DNA of 64,000 bases, from positions 456,179 to 520,178 of the forward strand of contig NZ_PTPZ01000002.1 in assembly GCF_002943105.1 (NCBI RefSeq), in the 5' to 3' direction. The number at the start of each line of letters is the position of its first letter. The stretch's first letter is position 1. Below are positions 44,208 through 54,100 of this stretch, piece by piece. The DNA is from Cloacibacterium normanense. GTDB taxonomy: Bacteria > Bacteroidota > Bacteroidia > Flavobacteriales > Weeksellaceae. The notes under the pieces are model-generated. The model saw only the letters and a program-made list of their open reading frames with translations, was not told the origin of the DNA and made no database searches. The position numbers and the translations under genes were made by a program.

Positions 44208-46106
44208 ATGAAAAAATATCTTGTATTCATATATACGTTAATAGGTTTTGTAGCTTTTGCACAGAAAACACACACTGTAGCAAAAGGTGATACTCCATAT
44301 AATATTTCTAAAAAATATGGCGTAACACTGGACGAACTCACGAAGCTAAATCCTCAAATCAAGGAGGGTAAATTAGCGATTGGAGATGTTTTAATCATCA
44401 CTAAGAAAAACTCAGAAGTTGTAAAAACTACTGAAAAAGCGGTGGCTACTACCAATCAAAAATTAGGCAAAATTGTACTTCAACCGAAGCAAACGATTTA
44501 CGGAATTACCAAACAATATCATATTTCTGAAACGGATTTAAGAAAATTGAATCCTAACTTAGACCAGCATATGAAAATTGGTGACGAGGTAACTTTGCCT
44601 GCTGAAAATATCAAAAAATATGCAGATCAAAATGCATTTGTAAAAACAGAATTTCCAGTAGAAAAACCTGTGGAAAAGGCAGTAGAAAAGCCAAAAGCAG
44701 ATGAAGGAACTTATGTAATTCAGCCAAAAGATAATTATTACAGAATTACCAAAAGTTTTAACCTTACTCAAGAGGAATTATTTGCCATCAATCCTGGTTT
44801 AGAAGAAAAAGGATTGCAACCCGGCGAAGTCATTAATGTGAAAAAACCTCAAAATTCTAAGGTTAAAGAAACCGTAACTTGGCAAGAAGATAAGAAAACC
44901 GAGAAAGCAGAAGTTCAAAATGTAGTTGCAGACGAATACCAAACGTACACGGTTAAGAGTGGCGATACTGTTTTCGGAATTCTTAATAAATTTAATGTTT
45001 CGCTAGACCAATTGCTAGAACTTAATCCTAAACTTTCAGAAGGTTTAAAACCAGGAATGGTTCTAAAAGTGAAGAAGCTAGAAGCGGGTTATGTTAAAAA
45101 ATCTGGTGATGAACTAAATGTAGTTTTAATGTTGCCATTCGGTTTTGATGATGGTGATAGTAAATACAGAAGTATGGCTGCTGATTTCTTAACGGGTGCA
45201 AAACTAGCCATCGAAAGAAATGCTAAAGCAGGTCAAAAACTAGACGTAAAAGTAGTAGACGCAGGAAGTGAGGCAAGTTTTAAAAATTCACTTACTCAAA
45301 TCAATCAAAATAATACAGACTTAATCATAGGGCCGTTTTTCAAGTCAAATGTTTTAGAAGTTTTAGACTATGTAAAAACTCAAAAAATTCCTGTGGTAGC
45401 TCCGTTTGCAAATTCTCCAGAGCTTAGAAATTATAGCAATTTAGTAATTATCGAAACGGAACAAAGTGTTTTTGCAGACAGAATTGTAAAGGAAGTTTCT
45501 TTGGCTTATTCTGACCAGAAAATATATATCGTGGCAGATTCTGATAAAACGTATGCCAATTATATGAAAAAACAATTAGAAGGTCAATTGAAAAATGCAA
45601 ACATCACCGTAGTAAATTCTTCTGCAGATATTCAGTTAGATACGAATATGATGACTGGTCAAACTGCTCCTGTAATTGCGATTTTGGCGAATGATAATGA
45701 TGATGCAGGAAGTGATTTTTCAAAAAGAATTATTGACTTGGCTAAAGAAACCAGCGGAATGAAATCATTCAGTATGTATTATCATCCATCTTTTGAAAAA
45801 AATATTGCCGAACTCAGCAATGCGAGCTTGGTGTATTTGATGGATAGAAAAATAAACACAGACGGTGACTTCGAAAAAGAAGTTCTCGCAGATTATAAGA
45901 AAAAATATTGCAAAGCACCTTCTAAGTATGCTGTAATTGGTTTTGACGTAGTGAATGATATGTTGACCAGAGAAAACAGCAAGGGAGAATTGTTTAAGCA
46001 AATGAATAAAACTCAGACTCAATTGGCTACCAAGTTTGAATTTGTACGAAACAAAAACGGTGCATACGTGAACCAGGGTTACAGAGTAGTGAGATTAGTT
46101 CCTTAA
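44208..46106 (+). CDS. LysM-repeat protein with periplasmic-binding-protein-like domain
   Basis: A 632-residue secreted protein. After a signal peptide (1-18) come four LysM repeats at about residues 22-66, 86-132, 167-212 and 244-290, each with an aromatic, Gly-Asp or Asn-Pro pattern, for example HTVAKGDTPYNISKKYG. LysM binds peptidoglycan. From about residue 300 the protein has a type I periplasmic-binding-protein-like fold (LNVVLMLPFGFDDGD, LIIGPFFKSNVLEVLDYVK). The fusion suggests a cell-wall-anchored sensor or binding protein, comparable to LpoA-like regulators. The ligand is unknown. It precedes fabD by 59 bases. Confidence 0.85.
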   Translation: MKKYLVFIYTLIGFVAFAQKTHTVAKGDTPYNISKKYGVTLDELTKLNPQIKEGKLAIGDVLIITKKNSEVVKTTEKAVATTNQKLGKIVLQPKQTIYGITKQYHISETDLRKLNPNLDQHMKIGDEVTLPAENIKKYADQNAFVKTEFPVEKPVEKAVEKPKADEGTYVIQPKDNYYRITKSFNLTQEELFAINPGLEEKGLQPGEVINVKKPQNSKVKETVTWQEDKKTEKAEVQNVVADEYQTYTVKSGDTVFGILNKFNVSLDQLLELNPKLSEGLKPGMVLKVKKLEAGYVKKSGDELNVVLMLPFGFDDGDSKYRSMAADFLTGAKLAIERNAKAGQKLDVKVVDAGSEASFKNSLTQINQNNTDLIIGPFFKSNVLEVLDYVKTQKIPVVAPFANSPELRNYSNLVIIETEQSVFADRIVKEVSLAYSDQKIYIVADSDKTYANYMKKQLEGQLKNANITVVNSSADIQLDTNMMTGQTAPVIAILANDNDDAGSDFSKRIIDLAKETSGMKSFSMYYHPSFEKNIAELSNASLVYLMDRKINTDGDFEKEVLADYKKKYCKAPSKYAVIGFDVVNDMLTRENSKGELFKQMNKTQTQLATKFEFVRNKNGAYVNQGYRVVRLVP

Positions 46107-46165
46107 TAGCGAAAACTAATACTAAACAAAAGAAGAATAAGACTCAAATTTTATCGAAAAAAATT

Positions 46166-47041
46166 ATGAAAGCACTTGTATTTCCAGGGCAAGGTTCTCA
46201 GTTCGTAGGAATGGGAAAAGAACTCTATGATAGTAGAAAAGAAATTAAAGACCTCATGGATTTCAGTAATGAAATTCTAGGTTTTGATATACTAAAAATC
46301 ATGTTCGAGGGAACTGATGAAGATCTTAAAAAAACAAAAGTTACTCAACCAGCAATATTTATTCATTCTGTAGCTGCTGTAAAAGCAATTGACGGAACAG
46401 GAGCTCAAATGGTAGCAGGACATTCTCTAGGAGAGTTCTCTGCTTTAGTTGCTAATGGAGTTTTGAGTTTTGAAGACGGACTTAAATTGGTTTCAGAAAG
46501 AGCTTTGGCGATGCAAGAAGCGTGTGATATTAATCCATCTTCTATGGCAGCAATTCTAGGTTTAGATGATGCTAAAGTGGAAGAAATTTGTGCGTCAATT
46601 GGTGGAGTAGTAGTTCCAGCGAATTACAACTGTCCGGGACAATTGGTGATTTCTGGTGAAACCAAAGCGGTAGAAGAAGCGTGTAATGCTATGAAAGAAG
46701 CTGGTGCAAAAAGAGCATTAATTTTGCCAGTAAATGGTGCGTTTCATTCACCTTTAATGCAACCTGCTCAAGAAAGATTAGCTGCGGCAATAGAAAATGC
46801 AAAATTTAGAAAAGCGACCATTCCGGTTTATCAAAATATTACAACGACTGCTGTTACAGATCCGGATGAAATTAAGAAAAATCTGATTGCTCAATTAACA
46901 GGACCTGTAAAATGGACACAGTCTGTACAAAACATGATTAAAGATGGCGCATCAAATTTTGTAGAAGTAGGGCCAGGAAAAACTTTGCAAGGACTGATAA
47001 AGAAGATTAACTCCGAAGTAACAGTTGCATCTGCAATTTAA
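46166..47041 (+). CDS. fabD: Malonyl-CoA:ACP transacylase
   Basis: A 291-residue enzyme that loads malonate onto acyl carrier protein for fatty-acid synthesis. It begins with LVFPGQGSQFVGMGKEL, has the nucleophile motif AGHSLGEFSALVA near residue 88 and the catalytic histidine in NGAFHSPLM near 192. The length is slightly short but complete. Other fab genes are not adjacent. It ends at a clear hairpin terminator. Confidence 0.96.
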   Translation: MKALVFPGQGSQFVGMGKELYDSRKEIKDLMDFSNEILGFDILKIMFEGTDEDLKKTKVTQPAIFIHSVAAVKAIDGTGAQMVAGHSLGEFSALVANGVLSFEDGLKLVSERALAMQEACDINPSSMAAILGLDDAKVEEICASIGGVVVPANYNCPGQLVISGETKAVEEACNAMKEAGAKRALILPVNGAFHSPLMQPAQERLAAAIENAKFRKATIPVYQNITTTAVTDPDEIKKNLIAQLTGPVKWTQSVQNMIKDGASNFVEVGPGKTLQGLIKKINSEVTVASAI

Positions 47042-47050
47042 AATAAAGTA

Positions 47051-47072
47051 AGCCACAAATTTTTTTGTGGCT
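47051..47072 (+). terminator. Terminator of fabD
   Basis: AGCCACAAA and TTTGTGGCT form a 9-bp stem with a short T loop and a following T-run, 10 bases past the fabD stop. Confidence 0.85.
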
Positions 47073-47106
47073 TTTTCTTTTTTATTTTTGTTAAAAATAA
47101 AATCCT

Positions 47107-48009
47107 TTGAAAAATCACATATTTTCACCAGGCAAATTACTGATTACTTCAGAATACTTTGTGTTAGATGGAGCTTTAGCTTTAGCAGTACCTACTCAAT
47201 TGGGGCAAGATTTTTATTACGAAGAAGAAAAAGATGGTGCTTCCATGGTTTTTTGGGAGGCATTACATGAGAACAAACCTTGGCTTTCTATCCAAATAGA
47301 TTATAAAAATTGGAAAATTGTACAAACCAACCTTCCTGAAAGCGCAGCATTTATTCTAAAAGTGCTTCAAATCGTCCAAAATCTTTCTACAGAAAAATTT
47401 CATAGCGATTCTACGTATAAGATTACTACTAATTTACAGTTCCCCGCGAATTATGGATTGGGGAGTAGCTCTACGTTGATGAATAATTTAGCAGAGTGGT
47501 CTCATATAGATGCTTTTCTTCTTAATGAACTTTCTTTGGGTGGAAGTGGTTATGATATAGCTGTGGCTCAAGAAAAGTCTGTCATTCTTTATCAAAATAG
47601 CCCTAGAAAAGTAGAAAGAGTAGAATTCAATCCTAGTTTTACTGATGATTTAATCTTCATTCATTTAAACCAAAAGCAAGATAGCAGAGAAGGAATAAGA
47701 GCTTTTCAGTCTCAAAAAAAATCTTTAGATTTAAGAACTGACTTTTCAGAAATTACTCAAAAAGTACTACAATGTAAAACCTTGGAAGAATTTTCTAACC
47801 TTATGATGTTGCATGAGAGTAAGTTAAGTGAATTTTTAGGAATGAAAACTGCCAAAGAAAAACACTTTCAAGACTGCCCAAGTTTCATTAAAAGTTTGGG
47901 AGCTTGGGGCGGAGATTTCGTTCTAGCTTCAAAATTTGGGGATTACAAAAATTACTTTTTTGAGCGCAATTTTAGAAATATCATAGAATGGAAAAATTTA
48001 ATATATTGA
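47107..48009 (+). CDS. GYDIA family GHMP kinase
   Basis: A 300-residue small-molecule kinase of the GHMP superfamily. The ATP-binding motif is NYGLGSSSTLMNN near residue 115, and the family name motif GSGYDIAVAQ is near 147. The N-terminus FSPGKLLITSEYFVLDGALA matches the first GHMP motif. Relatives occur in Flavobacteriia near mevalonate-pathway genes and may phosphorylate an isoprenoid precursor. The start is a TTG at 47107, the only start that keeps the first motif complete. There is no ATG in frame upstream of it after the fabD terminator. Confidence 0.88.
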   Translation: MKNHIFSPGKLLITSEYFVLDGALALAVPTQLGQDFYYEEEKDGASMVFWEALHENKPWLSIQIDYKNWKIVQTNLPESAAFILKVLQIVQNLSTEKFHSDSTYKITTNLQFPANYGLGSSSTLMNNLAEWSHIDAFLLNELSLGGSGYDIAVAQEKSVILYQNSPRKVERVEFNPSFTDDLIFIHLNQKQDSREGIRAFQSQKKSLDLRTDFSEITQKVLQCKTLEEFSNLMMLHESKLSEFLGMKTAKEKHFQDCPSFIKSLGAWGGDFVLASKFGDYKNYFFERNFRNIIEWKNLIY

Positions 48010-48086
48010 TTTTCAATATTTTGAAAATAAAATCTATGACGAATTTCAGTGACTAAAGTCATAATTTATGATTTAATAAAACTATA

Positions 48087-48103
48087 TACTTTTGCTAATT
48101 TTG
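48087..48103 (+). promoter_or_regulatory. Two -7-like elements upstream of pckA
   Basis: TACTTTTG (48087-48094) and TAATTTTG (48096-48103) both match TAnnTTTG, 24 and 15 bases before the ATG at 48118. They could be alternative promoters. Upstream TTTG boxes were not identified. Confidence 0.45.
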
Positions 48104-48117
48104 TAATACAAAAAAAT

Positions 48118-49743
48118 ATGAACAATAATATTTTAGTTATGAAAAACATTAAAATCATTCAAGAGCTACATGATCTAGGTATTACAGGTTATCACGAAGT
48201 AGTGTATAATCCAACCTATGAAGAACTTTTTAAAGCAGAAATGTCTGCTAAAAATAAAGGTTTTGAAAAGGGAGCTCTTACAGAATCAGGCGCAGTTGCT
48301 GTAAAAACGGGTATTTTCACAGGTAGATCACCTAAAGATAGATATATCGTAAAAGATGATGTAACAAAAGATACTATTTGTTGGGACGGAAAAGTTAATT
48401 TCCCTACAACTCCAGAGATTTTTAAATCTTGTAAAGAATTAGTTTTAGAACAGCTTTCTTCTTCTAAAAAATTATATGTAGTAGATGCATTCTGTGGTAC
48501 CAATCCAGATACAAGACTTAAAGTAAGATTTGTAATGGAAGTAGCATGGCAAGCACATTTTGTAACGAATATGTTTATTAGACCATCATTATACGAGTTA
48601 GAAAACTTCGGAACTCCAGATTTCATCGTGATGAATGGTTCTAAAACAGTAAATCCAGAATGGCAAGCTCAAGGATTAAATTCTGAAAACTTTGTAATGT
48701 TTAACCTTACAGAAAGAATCCAAATTATCGGAGGAACTTGGTATGGAGGTGAGATGAAGAAAGGTATGTTTGCCATGATGAACTACTATCTTCCATTAAA
48801 AGGAATGGCTTCTATGCACTGCTCTGCAAACGTAGGAGAAGAAGGTGATGTAGCATTATTCTTCGGACTTTCTGGTACAGGTAAAACTACACTTTCTGCA
48901 GACCCAAAAAGATATTTAATTGGTGATGACGAACACGGATGGGATGATAATGGTGTGTTTAACTATGAAGGTGGTTGCTACGCAAAAGTAATTGACCTTA
49001 CTGAAGAAAAAGAACCAGACATTTTCAGAGCGATTAAGAGAGATGCTTTATTAGAAAACGTAGTGGTAAATGAATATGGCGAAATAGACTATAAAGATAA
49101 TTCTATCACAGAAAACACTAGAGTTTCTTACCCAATCTACCATATTAATAAAATTGTACTTCCTTCTAAAGCTGGTCACGCTAAAAAAATCGTTTATTTA
49201 TCAGCAGATGCTTTCGGTGTATTGCCTCCAGTATCAATTTTAAATGAAGATCAAGCGCAATATCACTTCTTATGTGGATATACCTCTAAATTAGCAGGAA
49301 CAGAGAGAGGAATTACTTCTCCAGAGCCTTCATTCTCTCCAGCTTTCGGTGAAGCTTTCCTTACATTACACCCAACAATGTATTCTAAAACATTAATTGG
49401 TAAAATGAAAGAACACGGAGCGAAAGCTTATTTAGTAAATACAGGTTGGAATGGTACTGGAAAGAGAATTTCTCTTAAAGATACTAGAGCAATTATTGAC
49501 TCAATCATTGATGGTTCAATAGAATCTGCACCTAAAACTGTAGTTCCAATTATGAATTTAGAAATTCCTACTTCTTTACCAAATGTAACTGAAGGAATTC
49601 TAGATCCAAGAAACACTTATGCTGATGCTAGCGAATGGGAAGCAAAAGCTAGAGATTTAGGAGCTAGATATATTAAAAACTTCGAACAATATTGTGATAC
49701 AGAAGAAGGTAAAAGATTAGTTGCGGCAGGTCCTCAATTATAA
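48118..49743 (+). CDS. pckA: Phosphoenolpyruvate carboxykinase (ATP)
   Basis: A gluconeogenic enzyme of about 541 residues converting oxaloacetate and ATP to phosphoenolpyruvate. Motifs: the kinase-1a P-loop [16 protein letters not shown] near residue 248, the metal-binding [22 protein letters not shown], and [10 protein letters not shown]. The start is either the ATG at 48118 or the one at 48139 ([14 protein letters not shown]); the first lies right after the promoter-like elements. The longest open frame starts at 48049, but that would overlap the predicted promoters. It closes at a bidirectional terminator facing aroQ. Confidence 0.95.
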   Translation: MNNNILVMKNIKIIQELHDLGITGYHEVVYNPTYEELFKAEMSAKNKGFEKGALTESGAVAVKTGIFTGRSPKDRYIVKDDVTKDTICWDGKVNFPTTPEIFKSCKELVLEQLSSSKKLYVVDAFCGTNPDTRLKVRFVMEVAWQAHFVTNMFIRPSLYELENFGTPDFIVMNGSKTVNPEWQAQGLNSENFVMFNLTERIQIIGGTWYGGEMKKGMFAMMNYYLPLKGMASMHCSANVGEEGDVALFFGLSGTGKTTLSADPKRYLIGDDEHGWDDNGVFNYEGGCYAKVIDLTEEKEPDIFRAIKRDALLENVVVNEYGEIDYKDNSITENTRVSYPIYHINKIVLPSKAGHAKKIVYLSADAFGVLPPVSILNEDQAQYHFLCGYTSKLAGTERGITSPEPSFSPAFGEAFLTLHPTMYSKTLIGKMKEHGAKAYLVNTGWNGTGKRISLKDTRAIIDSIIDGSIESAPKTVVPIMNLEIPTSLPNVTEGILDPRNTYADASEWEAKARDLGARYIKNFEQYCDTEEGKRLVAAGPQL

Positions 49744-49767
49744 AAATAAGAGAAATACCTAAATTTA

Positions 49768-49793
49768 AAATCCTCAGTTTACGCTGAGGATTT
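49768..49793. terminator. Bidirectional terminator between pckA and aroQ
   Basis: AAATCCTCAG and CTGAGGATTT form a 10-bp stem with a 6-base loop between the convergent genes, with A- and T-runs on both sides. The same ATCCTCAG stem recurs at 50251-50273. Confidence 0.85.
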
Positions 49794-49795
49794 TT

Positions 49796-50215
49796 TTATT
49801 GTATTGTAGAAATTAAATGAATAATTGCTAATCTGTAACCTTCTGTACCAAAGCCAGAGAGAACAGCATCTGTATAAGCTGCGGTAACTGATTTCTGCCT
49901 GAATTCTTCACGTTGATAAATATTGCTAATGTGAACCTCTATTTTGGGTTTCCTAAGGTTTTTAAGCGCATCTGCGATGGCATAGGAATAATGAGTGAAA
50001 GCACCAGGATTAATGATAAGCGCATCAAAATCATTTTCTTGAATTTTCCCGATGATTTCCCCTTCAAAATTAGACTGGAAATATTCAATTGTGTGTTGAG
50101 AATACTCAGATTGTAAATGCGTTAAAACATCAACCATTGAAGTACTTCCATAGATATTTGGCTCACGAGTTCCTAGAAGATTGAGATTGGCTCCGTTTAA
50201 TATTAGAATTTTCAT
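49796..50215 (-). CDS. aroQ: Type II 3-dehydroquinate dehydratase
   Basis: A 139-residue shikimate-pathway enzyme that dehydrates 3-dehydroquinate. It starts LILNGANLNLLGTREPNIYG, with catalytic tyrosine in that loop, has NPGAFTHYSYAIADALK near residue 72, and the EVHISNIYQREEFRQKS motif near 96. Length and motifs are those of type II enzymes, which work as dodecamers. Its 3' end meets the terminator of pckA. Upstream lies the hairpin terminator of the displaced tRNA gene. Confidence 0.95.
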   Translation of the reverse strand: MKILILNGANLNLLGTREPNIYGSTSMVDVLTHLQSEYSQHTIEYFQSNFEGEIIGKIQENDFDALIINPGAFTHYSYAIADALKNLRKPKIEVHISNIYQREEFRQKSVTAAYTDAVLSGFGTEGYRLAIIHLISTIQ

Positions 50216-50250
50216 ATTCTCAAAGGTATGAAATTTTTAAAATAAAAAAA

Positions 50251-50273
50251 ATCCTCAGAAATTTTCTGAGGAT
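50251..50273 (-). terminator. Terminator of the tRNA gene disrupted by integration
   Basis: ATCCTCAGAA (50251-50260) and TTCTGAGGAT (50264-50273) make a 10-bp stem with a 3-base loop, followed on the minus strand by a U-tract. It lies 3 bases beyond the tRNA 3' end remnant, exactly where a tRNA terminator should sit. Confidence 0.8.
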
Positions 50274-50275
50274 TT

Positions 50276-50293
50276 TGGTAGCCCGTAGGGGAA
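50276..50293 (-). other. Attachment site: 3' end of a tRNA gene (attL or attR)
   Basis: The sequence TGGTAGCCCGTAGGGGAA reads on the minus strand as the end of a tRNA: the T-stem 3' side CCCCT, acceptor strand ACGGGCT, discriminator A and part of CCA. The rest of the tRNA (T-loop and everything 5') is missing; foreign AT-rich sequence begins at once. Together with the terminator right next to it this is best read as one att site of an element that integrated in a tRNA 3' end. The tRNA may be an arginine tRNA, from memory of similar ends in flavobacteria, but this is not certain. Confidence 0.65.
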
Positions 50294-50461
50294 TATTAAT
50301 ATACTTCAATAAAACACAATAAATATTCATTTCGTTGATTTTAAATAATTTACAAATATTTAAGAAACATTAAAGCGTTATAAACAATATTGAACATCCC
50401 TTGAATTTGTCCCTGATTTTTGAAGTAGGGACCAAAATCAATTCAGTTCAACCTTCTTAAT

Positions 50462-51193
50462 TTAGTCATAATTATTTAGAACGATTTTGGAGTAATCGAA
50501 CAATAAGTGAAAGACTGAAAACTTGTCTTTTGTTTCATTTGATTTTTGGTGTAGAGACCTGTAAGAACCTTCAAAGTTTGGTGCAAGAATCTCAGACTGC
50601 AAATCTTTAATAGTAGTCAAATTTTTATTAGATTTTAACTTTTTATTTATTATTGGAAAAATTGAAGAATGGGATATTTTGGGGTTTTCAATAAATCCGA
50701 TTTGCCCTTCATAAGGTATTCGTCCTTTTACATAGCTTCTCTGTGAAAACTTTATAGTATCACCTATGTAAGCAATAGAATCTGTATTAGTTTTAATTCT
50801 TTTACATTCTATTGCAAAATAAGTCAACTTATCTTCTAAATCTAATTTCAAATAAGGATAATCAATTTTAATATCTATTTTATCGTCATGCATTAAACCA
50901 TCCTTAGCATCATAATATGATTCAGCAGATTCCTTATTGATAAAATTCTCTATTGAATATTCATTAATGGGGCTGTCATTTAAAAGATTGATATTTTCCC
51001 TCATATAATCATCAACAAGTCCATTTCTTAAAAAATCTTCTTGCTTTATTTTCCCCCTTGTAGCATAATCATATTTCTTTCCATCCTTTAAAATAAGATG
51101 ATAGCAGTCAATTACATATCTCATTATTTTCCTAACATGAGATTCTATAACCCGATTTCTATTCTTTTTAAAATTATCGGCGTTACTAATCAT
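50462..51193 (-). CDS. PD-(D/E)XK nuclease-like protein, partner of the methylase-like protein
   Basis: A 243-residue protein of no recognised family. It has a complete-looking nuclease core: HDDKIDIKI (Asp107) followed by FAIECKRIK (Glu129, Lys131), the spacing of PD-(D/E)XK enzymes. Upstream, residues 1-100 are mostly charged and helical. Its ATG overlaps the end of the methylase-like gene by 8 bases, which implies coupled synthesis and a shared complex or pathway. The likely role is the DNA-cutting partner of the methylase. The 170 bases to the att site hold a short inverted repeat, GTCCCT and AGGGAC (50409-50432), and no gene. Function as a restriction nuclease is inference. Confidence 0.6.
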   Translation of the reverse strand: MISNADNFKKNRNRVIESHVRKIMRYVIDCYHLILKDGKKYDYATRGKIKQEDFLRNGLVDDYMRENINLLNDSPINEYSIENFINKESAESYYDAKDGLMHDDKIDIKIDYPYLKLDLEDKLTYFAIECKRIKTNTDSIAYIGDTIKFSQRSYVKGRIPYEGQIGFIENPKISHSSIFPIINKKLKSNKNLTTIKDLQSEILAPNFEGSYRSLHQKSNETKDKFSVFHLLFDYSKIVLNNYD

Positions 51194-54100
51194 TGGCAGA
51201 AATGTTATTAAGACGTTTTAATTCTGCTTCTTGAATAGCCTGCTTAAATTCTGCAACATCATACCATGCCATTGCACGATGCCAACATTTATATTCATTT
51301 GGCTTTATAATATAAAAAGAATCACTTTCAAATCCTTTTATATCCTTTTGAATATATAGATTTTTTGATGGGTCGCTGGTATCTGTTATTCTTTCAATAG
51401 TCAAATTATTTGCCAGTTTCTCCAAAACATCTTTTTCATCAGTATTTTTAGGATATGATATTTTTTCTTTTGGCTTTTTGTCTGTAATAATGAAATTCAT
51501 TGCAATGAAATGTCTCATTGTAAAAATCTCAACTTTTACAAACTCATCATAATATATTTCCTCAAATTCTTTTATGTAAACATCGGCATATTTCTCTAAA
51601 ACTTGTTTTTGGTTACGGTGGTCAGAATCATTAAAATTAGTAACAAGATGCTGTTTGCTTTGTTGAAACTGATAACGAGAGACATTTAAAGCATAATCAA
51701 TTAAATCCTTCTCGTAGTCTTTGACACCATAAGAGTCATTAATTATTTGATTATTTTTTTGGAGCAAAAAATGATTTACAGAAGGCTTTCCAAGATTAAA
51801 TTTGTCATAAAAAGTGGCATAATATTCAATAATTGATTTAGCATTATTAACCAATTTTTCTAATACTGATTTATCAAAATCAAGCAATGGCATCCTTAGT
51901 AATTCTTCATCAAATCTTATAGCGGGTCTAGTTGCTACTCCCCAGGCACCAGAAATTAGAAAAAGAAAGTATTGACTTAAATCAGATTTAAGTAAAGAAT
52001 ATAATAATAATATAATATTTTCAGTTTTTGAAGAGATAGAAAACACCCCTTTTCTAAAAACAAAATCCTCACTTGAAAAAGAAATTAGTGGTTCTGATTC
52101 ATTAAGAGCCTGTTCTTTAAATAAAACTTTATTGCCCAAAAAAATATTTTTATCTCTCCCCCTCGACAAATAAACGTCTTCTTTATTTAGAGATTTGTAA
52201 TTTTTGGTATTAGTGTAGCCCTGTTCAATCTGAGAGTTTTCTAAAATTTTCATTCCAATTAATTCTGGAAAAAAATTCGGATCTTTCCCTCTTTCTATAC
52301 CAGCCCCTTTATAGATAGTGTTATTATTGATAATTGACCCAATATTTTTTTGAGGTAATACTTTCAAGAAATTAAAATCCAAATAACTTCCATATAAGGC
52401 AACCTTAAACATCCAATCATTTTCTAAAAAATATTTCTGTGGTAACGCTTTTTGATCAAACCTTTCAATAACTAACATTTTGAAATATTTGATAAAACGA
52501 TTAAATTTAACTGATTGATGATTAATTATATTCTTTTGGCAATCATTATCTTTTGATAGTCTAAAATAAACGATACTAGCAGGACTATTTTTCTTCTCAA
52601 AAATTAATCTTCTTACTGGGGATAAATCAAAAAACTTTTCTACACAAAATGTAGTTAAGAAATCCTTTTTAAATCCTTTAGTTTTTTGTGAAACATTATA
52701 GAAAATTGTACTAGTAACAATGAGTGCCGATTGTGTTTCATCACTCATAAAATCTTTAGCTCTCAAAAGAAATGACTGAGCAATTTCAAATCTGCCAACT
52801 GTTTTTTTATTGTCCTTTAACCATTTAACATGAACTACATCTTCTTTTTTGCTTTTCCATGGTGGATTCCCCAATATAAATTTTGGTGGATTATTTTTTA
52901 TTACTTTATTAAAATCATGTGACTTATCAAAGAAATTAGCTTTGAAAAGATTAGTCCCTAAAAGATTAGGGAATGGATACTTATCAATGTCTTTTGGCTG
53001 TTGATAATCCAATAATGCTATATAAATTGAGAAACAAGTAACTTTTAGAGCCTCTTCATTTATATCAATTCCAAACAGATTATTTTTAGCAATTTCTCTA
53101 ATTTTGTTACTAAATTCATTTTTATTTGAATCTCCATTAAGTTCAATTTCTTTTTCAATCATTCTTCTCAAAGATTGAACTAAGAATATTCCCGAGCCAA
53201 CTGCAACCTCAAAAATTTTACATTCTGAAACATTATTTTGATTCAGATATTTATCAACAGTATCTGATAAAATATAATCAACTAAAAAAGACGGAGTATA
53301 AACTGCTGAATCTAAATCTTTAGTCTCATCATCAATCAAAGATTCATAAATACCCGATATTACTTCAACAGGAATAATTGAAAAATCAAAAATCTCAAAG
53401 AAAGAGCCTTCAAATAAAGAGCCTTGTTGCTCAAGCTCTCCTTTAAAAACATCAGCTAAATAATTTGCTTGAATTTGATTTAACTTTATATCTGTCTCTT
53501 TGAAAAGAACACCATTGAAATTATCATTAAGTCTTTCAAATAATTGATTGAGTTTTTCAGGTTCTGAAATTAAAAGAATAAAGTTTTTTCTTTTTTCATT
53601 AAGTGATTCGCCTGAAATATACGCCTCATCAATCTTGATACCTCTATCAATTAAATATCGAATAAAAATTAATCTTAGAATCAAAGAATTGGCAGATTTC
53701 TCATCAAGAAAATTTGATTTTGTTTTATCAGTTAAATAATTTCGTACATCTTTAATGTTTTGAAATAGTCTCTGATTAACCCGTGTTTGGTTTTCGTTTT
53801 TTTTAGACAAGTATTCATCTTGAAACCAAGCCCAAGTTTCCCCCGACTGCAAACTCCAAAAAGAAAATTTCTCGTCTCTTTCTTCATCAGATATTTCAAC
53901 CTCTTGGAGATAACCGCCTCTACCATCTTTATTTTTGATATAATTTAAAGCATTATAGATAGAAATATCTTTGTCTTTTAATATAAAAACGATTGGGGAA
54001 TTATCAAAAGACCAAACTTTTTTATGTATCTCAGATTCTTTATTTAAATCATCAGAATTGGTTAAATCAAAAAACAGTAATAAAGGTTGGTTATTGAATA

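Noticed and set aside
50276..50293. Intact tRNA gene
   Set aside because: Only the last 18 bases of the tRNA are present; no T-loop, anticodon arm or D-arm follows.
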